This document shows positions 1 through 5,139 of a DNA stretch of 5,139 nt, one piece after another. The notes under the pieces are model-generated. The model was not told the origin of the DNA and made no database searches. It saw only the letters and a list, made by a program, of their open reading frames with translations. Origin of the DNA: Bacteroidota bacterium (lineage in GTDB: Bacteria; Bacteroidota; Bacteroidia; Bacteroidales; Prolixibacteraceae); assembly GCA_013203755.1 (NCBI GenBank), contig JABMPI010000322.1, positions 1-5,139 on the forward strand. Direction: 5' to 3'. The position numbers were made by a program, and so were the translations under genes. Every line of letters begins with the position of its first letter. Position 1 is the first letter of the stretch.

Positions 1-1545
1 TGGTGTATCTTTGCCAATCATGTATCCGGTTTCATCTGTTGGATATTCCACAAGGTTATCTAATATTTCTTGCCATTTAGGGAGAAGCGGATCGCTAATA
101 TTGTTCGATTTGCATATATCCAGCAAAGTTTGACACCCCCAACGCAAAAGCGACAAATTATAATTATTATCGGCAACTTCAGCATATTCAGGAGACATCA
201 GAACAGGCAGATGCCAACGTTTATCATCACCCTCGCTTAATATGCTAATGTATGTATTTACACTACCTTTAAGCAACGGAAAAAATGCATGCAATTTCTG
301 ATCTGAAATTATCGACTGATCCATTGAATACCTGTAATGAAGCCAATAGTTATACAAAGCCCAGGTAAAATCTCCGGGATTTATATATTTGTCAGGAGCA
401 CAACTGCCATCTCCTCTTAATCCTTCGTAGCAAGTAGTATGAGGGACAGTTGCGCCATTATCGATGCCGTAAAGTTCTTTCGCATTTCGCTGGAAATTTT
501 TGCGATTTTTATCCATCATCTTGGTAAATGACTCGCCTAACTCAAGATGATTTGAGGTGTAAACCGGGAAATATGCAATTTCAATATTCAAATTCCACCA
601 AACCCGTGGCCAATTGGTTTTCTTATACCAGGGGCCAAGCAGATCAATAACCATGCGATCGCTTCGGGTCGCGCAGGCTAATTTGTACATTTGAATCCAG
701 TAGAAACTTTCAGCCTGAGTATCGGGAATAGAAATAAAACTTTTTGGATAAAAATTATGCCACCAATTGCGATGTTGTTGATTTAACTGAGGCAATGATT
801 TAGACGCAACTTCGTTAAGAGAAAACTTAGCATCATCAGCCGCACTGTTTCCGGGATAAGAATCAGCAATCGTAAGATAGATAATCCTCTCTTCATCCGA
901 TTTCTGAACTTCGCGCCATGCTGTTGCATATCCTCCTCCCGCTACTCTGGTTTGAATACAAGTGCCTCCATTTTTATCTGATTTGATTTTTGCCGGGGGA
1001 TTTGGTGGATCATCGAATCTTGTTTCATTTCGATAATCCACTGCTACATCAGCCTGCCAAGTAAACCGTGCATTCTTTTCTTCTCCGGTACATTCTGCTT
1101 CAATCAAAAGAACAATGTCGTCGCTGTGTATGTACGATTTCAACTTTACTGTTCCTTTATTGGTTTTTACAGTTGCAGTTACTTCTGCATTCCAGAGGTC
1201 GAGCCGCATTTCTCCACTAATAATTTCCCCTTTTGTTTCGAGCAGTAAACGACCAATGGGTAAGCGACTATTGTCGCGGCGATGGGTGGTAACATCAGAG
1301 CGGCCCATCTCCCAGCAAATTTGATTATCGGCATTCTGAAAGATTACAGAACCAAGTAACCCATTGCCCAGAAAAGCTCCTTCTGTCCACTTGGCAGGCA
1401 GTTGTTCCCACACTAAATCATGGCGAGAGAGAAACTCACTCCAGTTAATATTATCATTTATTGTTTTTTTGTTTTCAAGGGAGTTTACACATCCGCTTAA
1501 AAACAATGTCACTAAAATAGTAATTGCAACAATTTTATTTTTCAT
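1..1545 (-). CDS. GH95-like exported glycosidase lipoprotein (alpha-L-fucosidase/L-galactosidase-type fold), C-terminus cut by window edge
   Basis: The frame is open for 515 codons from the ATG at 1543-1545 to the left edge, so the C-terminus is missing. The start is fixed: a TAA in frame directly precedes this ATG (1546-1548). The N-terminus is a lipoprotein signal: a Lys-containing start, a hydrophobic stretch, then lipobox LSGC with Cys19. This suggests a lipid-anchored envelope enzyme. A GH95/GH65N-type N-terminal beta domain follows, with GAFLGNGLLG (from residue 56) and the downstream block RRDNSRLPIGRLLLETKG. The (alpha/alpha)6 catalytic region shows WWNLNIEIAYFP, giving Asn318-x-Asn320, which matches the Asn pair that activates water in characterised GH95 enzymes. 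It also has MSPEY, whose Glu453 matches the expected general acid. The catalytic Asp region and the usual RHxSHL-like segment would lie beyond the edge; the visible end reads YPTDETGYMIGKDTP. Family members release terminal alpha-linked L-fucose or L-galactose; the substrate here is inferred. It is probably last or internal in the operon, 61 bp after the GH29-like gene. Confidence 0.82.
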   Translation of the reverse strand, partial: MKNKIVAITILVTLFLSGCVNSLENKKTINDNINWSEFLSRHDLVWEQLPAKWTEGAFLGNGLLGSVIFQNADNQICWEMGRSDVTTHRRDNSRLPIGRLLLETKGEIISGEMRLDLWNAEVTATVKTNKGTVKLKSYIHSDDIVLLIEAECTGEEKNARFTWQADVAVDYRNETRFDDPPNPPAKIKSDKNGGTCIQTRVAGGGYATAWREVQKSDEERIIYLTIADSYPGNSAADDAKFSLNEVASKSLPQLNQQHRNWWHNFYPKSFISIPDTQAESFYWIQMYKLACATRSDRMVIDLLGPWYKKTNWPRVWWNLNIEIAYFPVYTSNHLELGESFTKMMDKNRKNFQRNAKELYGIDNGATVPHTTCYEGLRGDGSCAPDKYINPGDFTWALYNYWLHYRYSMDQSIISDQKLHAFFPLLKGSVNTYISILSEGDDKRWHLPVLMSPEYAEVADNNYNLSLLRWGCQTLLDICKSNNISDPLLPKWQEILDNLVEYPTDETGYMIGKDTP

Positions 1546-1606
1546 TTATATTTTGGTTTTATTAATTCGATCGAGAAAGTTTTTGCTACAAAAATTTCAA
1601 AAAAAA

Positions 1607-2623
1607 TTACTCTTTTTCAGAAATCAATTGCCCAACATGCTTTAATGTTTTTACATCAATCTCTCTAATTTTTCCTTCGTAGTTTGGTCCAATATCAATG
1701 GAAAAAATATTGCCGAATTTTACTGCTCCAACATAATCTTCATAAAGTTTTTCTGCCGGATGACAAAGTGTATCGTGTTTTGGTAGCGAGTAGAACCACA
1801 TTGCACCGCCCTCATGAGGAGGCAATATAGGATATGTAAACTCGGCAGCCAGATATCCTTTATAATTAGCCTCTGCTTCTTTATTATACTTTGTTGCACT
1901 TGCATCACCAATTGGGCCTGGTTTCCCCATCTCCCTTAATGAAAGTCTGCCGGCTGCCTCACCATGGTTGAATCCCACAAAACAATTGGGTTGAAACTGA
2001 TGTATAAAATCAACGGTTTCTTCATGAGATAAACCACCGTCTCCGACTGCATGATCCATCCAGAAAAACTCAATGGGGCCATAATTTGTACAAAGCTCTT
2101 TTAACTGTGCTTTTTTAATTTCCGCATTGATGCCTTTTCCAGCTCCCCATCCTTTTCCATCAACTGCTCCAGGCCAGTTCCAGTCGCCTTCAGAGAAATA
2201 GAAAGCTAACTTAATTCCATATTTATCACATGATTTGCGAAGTTTCGCAATTACATCAATCTCCAGTTCGCTGTTGGTAACCTTTTTATCCGTGGTCTCT
2301 GTGTCCCACAAACAAAATCCGTCGTGGTGTTTAGAAAGAAACAGGATGTAACCCATTCCTGCATCTTTGGCCGTTTTGCACCACTGGTCGGTGTCGCAAC
2401 CGGTGGCTTTAAAATAGGTTGCATCTTTGTCGAGTGTTGGTGTCCATTCACTTCCGTAAAATGTACTAAACGACCAACAAATAAACATGCCCCATTTCAT
2501 CTCTTTTATCTGTTCTGTACGAATGGTATCATCAATTTTTATGGTGTAATCGACTGCTGTTTTGTTGTTACAACTTGTAAAGATGATAAAGAAAACCAGG
2601 ATTAGAATTGATATTTTTTTCAT
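1607..2623 (-). CDS. GH29-type alpha-L-fucosidase-like lipoprotein, catalytic domain only
   Basis: This is a 338-residue predicted lipoprotein. Residues 1-18 form a Lys-Lys start, a hydrophobic core and the lipobox FTSC, with Cys18. The rest reads as a single GH29 (beta/alpha)8 domain: WGMFICWSF (44-52), SEW (58-60), KHHDGFCLWD (98-107), FFWMDH (187-191) and AEFTYPILPPHEGGAMWFY (260-278). By position in the family, His99/His100 and Glu59 contact sugar, Asp190 is the nucleophile, and Glu261 is a plausible acid/base. Family enzymes retain configuration and hydrolyse alpha-L-fucosides. The usual FIHWG motif reads FICWS, so the sugar-contacting His is Cys49; this may mark a divergent subfamily with altered specificity. 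It is shorter than typical GH29 enzymes (about 450 residues or more) and lacks room for the C-terminal beta-sandwich. It starts 2 bp after the URO-D-like stop codon, so the two are almost certainly co-transcribed. The GH29 fold assignment is firm; the fucose substrate is inferred. Confidence 0.88.
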   Translation of the reverse strand: MKKISILILVFFIIFTSCNNKTAVDYTIKIDDTIRTEQIKEMKWGMFICWSFSTFYGSEWTPTLDKDATYFKATGCDTDQWCKTAKDAGMGYILFLSKHHDGFCLWDTETTDKKVTNSELEIDVIAKLRKSCDKYGIKLAFYFSEGDWNWPGAVDGKGWGAGKGINAEIKKAQLKELCTNYGPIEFFWMDHAVGDGGLSHEETVDFIHQFQPNCFVGFNHGEAAGRLSLREMGKPGPIGDASATKYNKEAEANYKGYLAAEFTYPILPPHEGGAMWFYSLPKHDTLCHPAEKLYEDYVGAVKFGNIFSIDIGPNYEGKIREIDVKTLKHVGQLISEKE

Positions 2624-2628
2624 AATTA
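2621..2628 (-). other. Tight gene junction: URO-D-like stop codon 2 bp before GH29-like start
   Basis: On the minus strand the TAA of the URO-D-like gene (2626-2628) is followed by two bases and then the ATG of the GH29-like gene (2621-2623). No Shine-Dalgarno-like sequence is visible in front of this ATG. The spacing implies one transcript and probably translational coupling, that is, re-initiation by the ribosome that finishes the upstream gene. The coupling is inferred from spacing only. Confidence 0.7.
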
Positions 2629-3933
2629 TTTTGATTGAAAATTATTTACTTCTTCCATACATATTTTTTCCCACTCCCATAAACGTTGCGGGTCGTATTT
2701 TACCGTCGAAATATCTTTCATTATCATTTCAACATGGCAATTATTCTCGGTTTGTTCCAGAAATTCGCGTATCTCTTTTCTTGCTACAGTGGTGTCGAAA
2801 GTACTATGTGCAAAAATTGCCGGGCTGGGTTTTCTACTAATTACATAATCGGCACCCAATTCGTCAATTGCTTTTTTTGTGTTGTTCCAAGGACTGCACG
2901 AAACTTTGCGTAGGTTTGGTATTTTTTTTAGAAGATGGCTTTTCCCGGCCAAAGGTTCGCAACATCCGTAATAGGTCATATTAAAACGCTTCAACCATTT
3001 TAGATCGTGTTCAATGGCAAATTCCCAGTGCATTTCCGGCGAAACATCAGAGAAAATTTGTGCGTTGGAACAACCCCACATGTTATGAGGTTTTACCCAA
3101 TCTGGATTAAAATCTTTGCCAGGCATTTCTTTTGTATGACCATATCCGCCTGAACCAATTCGTGTGTTGTTGCAATCTAACGATAGTAGATTCAAATTTT
3201 CGAACTGGTCAAGTTCTATCATCCAGGCTTGTACCATTTTTTCGTAAAAAGTATGCACCATTTCAGGGCGCAATATTAAATCCATCATTGCTTCCTGCAC
3301 ACCCCACCAACGAATCAGATAATCCCAGGGTGTGTACCAAATGTGGGTTTGCCCCTGTTTTTTTACAGGAATAATATCGCTAAAGATTTCATTCATTAGT
3401 TGAAATCTTATTTCAGTGGCTTTTTGGTTGTGGGTGATTATCGGCATTTTTATCTTTTCCAAATCATCCATCTCTCTAATCTGAATATTAAAATGCCTTG
3501 AAACAACATCACTTGTTGAATCTGTAACTGCGAGGTCAACATCTTCAATCATTCCAAAGTCGGTACTGTATATGGAAAGTGGGCAGTCGAGCCAGGGATT
3601 TATAATCATATCTCCCGGCATGTGTTTCCATTGGTAAATGGTTTTCCGCATTAAATCTTCCTGCGATCTGGCCCAATTGTTTTTACAGCGGAGTGTTAAT
3701 TCATCGTTGAAATTTATTTCGTGCCACGGAATTTCATTTATCCAAACTGTGGGGCGATCCGATTCAAGGTCGTTTAGTTTTTGCCAAAGTTTCGCTTTTT
3801 CGTTGTGAACAGGCAAGGCCGCAATGTCTGCCCACTCTTGTCCTAATCTTTTTAATATATCAATTTCAAATTGTTCTAATTTTATTGCCTCTGCAACTTC
3901 GGGTGGTGTTATATGACTCGGATCGTGTAGCAT
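2626..3933 (-). CDS. Uroporphyrinogen decarboxylase/MtaA-superfamily protein of unknown substrate
   Basis: This 435-residue protein has no signal peptide or membrane segment, so it is likely cytoplasmic. A TAA in frame two codons upstream (3937-3939) fixes the ATG at 3931-3933. The C-terminal two thirds resembles the URO-D/MtaA-type TIM barrel: WYTPWDYLIRWWG (199-211), LILRPEMV (219-226), SLDCNNTRIGSGG (251-263), WGCSNAQIFSDVSPEMHWEF (286-305) and YYGCCEPL (321-328). The ending is EMIMKDISTVKYDPQRLWEW (402-421). An N-terminal region of roughly 80-100 residues makes it longer than housekeeping HemE (about 340-360). Superfamily members decarboxylate uroporphyrinogen or move methyl groups between corrinoid proteins and thiols, using zinc held by His/Cys. 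Cys324/Cys325 sit where such a metal-binding strand could be, with Cys346 nearby, but the exact HxC motif is absent. Its place between a sugar porter and two glycosidases argues against heme synthesis and for sugar catabolism. No partner corrinoid protein is in view. The superfamily call is good; the function is unknown. Confidence 0.72.
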   Translation of the reverse strand: MLHDPSHITPPEVAEAIKLEQFEIDILKRLGQEWADIAALPVHNEKAKLWQKLNDLESDRPTVWINEIPWHEINFNDELTLRCKNNWARSQEDLMRKTIYQWKHMPGDMIINPWLDCPLSIYSTDFGMIEDVDLAVTDSTSDVVSRHFNIQIREMDDLEKIKMPIITHNQKATEIRFQLMNEIFSDIIPVKKQGQTHIWYTPWDYLIRWWGVQEAMMDLILRPEMVHTFYEKMVQAWMIELDQFENLNLLSLDCNNTRIGSGGYGHTKEMPGKDFNPDWVKPHNMWGCSNAQIFSDVSPEMHWEFAIEHDLKWLKRFNMTYYGCCEPLAGKSHLLKKIPNLRKVSCSPWNNTKKAIDELGADYVISRKPSPAIFAHSTFDTTVARKEIREFLEQTENNCHVEMIMKDISTVKYDPQRLWEWEKICMEEVNNFQSK

Positions 3934-4095
3934 AATTTATAAAAATTTAAAATATCAATTAAAAAATATGGAATGAAAAAGTTTTTATCGTAACAATGTT
4001 TTTAATTTGTTTATCCTGTATTATTTTCTATTCTGTTTTTTCTGCAGAAATAGCGGCAGCGGTACAAATGTTTTGGTACTCACCTTTTATTCCTA
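3934..4095 (-). other. AT-rich intergenic gap between FucP-like and URO-D-like genes
   Basis: This 162-bp gap is the largest non-coding stretch in the window. It is strongly AT-rich towards the URO-D-like start. I found no perfect Bacteroidota -7 element (TAnnTTTG) on the minus strand and no GC-rich hairpin followed by a T-run. The only local structure is a weak imperfect inverted repeat at about 4062-4079 with GTAC arms, just after the transporter stop codon. The gap could hold a weak internal promoter or an mRNA processing site, but the sequence does not show one. Confidence 0.4.
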
Positions 4096-5139
4096 CTATT
4101 CTTCTGTTTTCTTTAGCAAGTGCTTAAAAGTAAATCCATACAGCGCCGTAAGTAATAATGGAATTACCACAACAATTAAAGAGATACGCAGACTAAAATT
4201 GTCGGCAATTATTCCAAATAAAAGAGGTATGAAAAATCCTCCGGATATTCCCATGATAAGAAATGAAGAGGCCTGATTAGTGTATTTCCCAAGATTAGTT
4301 GTAGCCAGGGCAAAAATAGAGGCGAACATTATTGAGATAAAAAAGCCAATGGAAGTAATCGCATAAATACCAATTGTTCCTCCAAAAATCATTGAAGTAA
4401 TGACTAATAACGCGGCTATCAGCGCAAATATTCCCAAGATATTTGAGGGTTTTAGTTTTGTCATAACCCAGGCACCCAAAAGTCTTCCGGCCATTAAACC
4501 GTAAAATAGAATTGCCGAAAGTTTAACTGCTTCGGAATTACCGATTCCACCAATTTCTTTAAAATAAGGGGTCATTAGTTGATATAATATGGCTTCGGCT
4601 CCCATATAAACAAACATGATAATAAACCCAAAAACAAAATGAGGATATTTAAACGCCCCTTTTTTATCTAATTCTTCATTTCTAAAGTTTTTAATCTCGG
4701 TAGGATTGTCCGGCATTTTTGCTGTTTTTATCAGAATTGCGAAAAGCATAAAAACACCGGAAACAATCAGATAGAAAATTTTAATTCCACCAAATATATT
4801 ATCATTGAAAAGTTCAAGGATAAACCACCCACCCAGTGGAGCTGTCAGAGCTGCGCCAATGGCCCCAATTCCCTGGGCAAAATTAATTCGTGCTTCCCGG
4901 TTTTTTGTTTTTCCTAAAATACCAATGTATGGATTACAAACAGTTTGCAGAATGGTTACTCCGCTAAACACCACAAATAATCCTGTCAGAAATATTGGAT
5001 AACTTTTTATAATAGAAGCAGGAATAAAAATCAGCAATCCAATTCCAGTGATTATAGAACCTAAAGAAATTGCAAATCTTGTCCCAATTTTATTAATAAT
5101 AATTTTTGCAGGATAAGACATAAGAAAAAAGGAAAGAAA
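4096..5139 (-). CDS. FucP-like sugar porter (FHS family of the major facilitator superfamily), N-terminus cut by window edge
   Basis: This is an inner-membrane sugar importer, probably a proton symporter. The frame stays open to the right edge: six codons (FLSFFL) precede the Met at 5119-5121 and fit a transmembrane helix 2, so that Met is internal and the true start lies outside. In all, 347 residues are visible; E. coli FucP has 438, so helix 1 and part of helix 2 are missing. Numbered from that Met, family signatures are LQTVCNPYIGILG (58-70), ARINFAQGIGAIGA (77-90) and, near the C-terminus, IMFASIFALATTNLG followed by SGGFFIPLLFGIIAD. About ten hydrophobic helices are visible, with a charged central loop (about 134-157) typical between the two six-helix halves. 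Where E. coli FucP has Glu135 in its LETAANPF motif this protein has Gln59, as recalled for many glucose/galactose members, so the substrate may not be fucose. It is the most upstream gene seen and probably supplies sugar released by the two downstream glycosidases. Confidence 0.88.
   Translation of the reverse strand, partial: FLSFFLMSYPAKIIINKIGTRFAISLGSIITGIGLLIFIPASIIKSYPIFLTGLFVVFSGVTILQTVCNPYIGILGKTKNREARINFAQGIGAIGAALTAPLGGWFILELFNDNIFGGIKIFYLIVSGVFMLFAILIKTAKMPDNPTEIKNFRNEELDKKGAFKYPHFVFGFIIMFVYMGAEAILYQLMTPYFKEIGGIGNSEAVKLSAILFYGLMAGRLLGAWVMTKLKPSNILGIFALIAALLVITSMIFGGTIGIYAITSIGFFISIMFASIFALATTNLGKYTNQASSFLIMGISGGFFIPLLFGIIADNFSLRISLIVVVIPLLLTALYGFTFKHLLKKTEE

Noticed and set aside
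1567..1574. TCGATCGA palindrome between the GH29-like and GH95-like genes, considered as an operator
   Set aside because: It is only 8 bp, does not extend on either side, and has no second copy nearby. Chance occurrence is likely.
1546..1606. Possible promoter or terminator in the 61-bp gap before the GH95-like gene
   Set aside because: The T-rich run after the GH29-like stop codon has no stem in front of it, and no TAnnTTTG element is present on the minus strand. It looks like an ordinary intra-operon gap.
1364..1645. Plus-strand open frame of 93 codons, with others at 1115-1324, 2324-2605, 2562-2840, 2686-2913, 3132-3374, 4007-4276 and 4805-5002
   Set aside because: All lie wholly or mostly antisense to well-supported genes with recognisable family motifs, and none shows a recognisable domain. 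They are shadows of the minus-strand genes.
1720..1911. Minus-strand open frames at 1720-1911 and 2251-2451
   Set aside because: Both lie inside the GH29-like gene in a different frame, and their translations are rich in Gln/Lys/Ile with no domain character.
2626..3933. Annotation as housekeeping HemE (uroporphyrinogen decarboxylase of heme synthesis)
   Set aside because: The length, the N-terminal extension, the YGCCEPL motif and the glycosidase/porter context do not fit HemE; only superfamily membership is supported.
4062..4079. Inverted repeat with GTAC arms just after the transporter stop codon, considered as a terminator
   Set aside because: The arms are only 4 bp plus a mismatch and two further pairs, and no T-run follows on the minus strand. 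GTAC is itself a palindrome, so the repeat is partly trivial.
5119..5121. ATG at 5119-5121 as the start of the transporter
   Set aside because: The frame stays open to the edge, and the upstream residues FLSFFL continue a transmembrane helix as in FucP-family proteins. A start here would leave out helix 1, so the gene is truncated by the window.

Overview
The window looks like Bacteroidota DNA. It is AT-rich, all four genes lie on the minus strand, and no purine-rich Shine-Dalgarno sequence stands in front of any of the three visible start codons; the leaders are A/T-rich, as is usual in that phylum. Two of the genes encode exported lipoproteins with short signal peptides ending in a lipobox cysteine. 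The protein families (FHS/FucP-type sugar porter, GH29-like and GH95-like glycosidases) are common in glycan-degrading Bacteroidota. The phylum is inferred from style and family resemblance; no marker gene is present.

Layout in transcription order (right to left): (1) a FucP-like major facilitator sugar transporter, whose N-terminus runs off the right edge (4096-5139); (2) a 162-bp AT-rich gap; (3) a 435-residue protein of the uroporphyrinogen decarboxylase/MtaA-type superfamily (2626-3933); (4) after only 2 bp, a 338-residue GH29-type alpha-L-fucosidase-like lipoprotein (1607-2623); (5) after 61 bp, a GH95-like lipoprotein glycosidase, whose C-terminus runs off the left edge (1-1545). No stretch of 300 bp or more lacks a gene, and I see no RNA gene, insertion sequence, CRISPR array or convincing terminator.

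The most economical reading is one catabolic operon for a fucose-like (6-deoxy-hexose or L-galactose type) glycoside. The two lipoproteins would release the terminal sugar outside the cytoplasm, the FHS transporter would import it, and the URO-D-like protein would act inside on the sugar or on a substituent of it. The URO-D-like protein is the puzzle. Its superfamily contains decarboxylases and corrinoid/thiol methyltransferases, it is not expected in a heme context here, and it is tightly coupled to the GH29-like gene. A methyl-transfer role on O-methylated sugars is an attractive but unproven hypothesis. No SusC/SusD pair, fucose isomerase, kinase, aldolase or regulator is visible.
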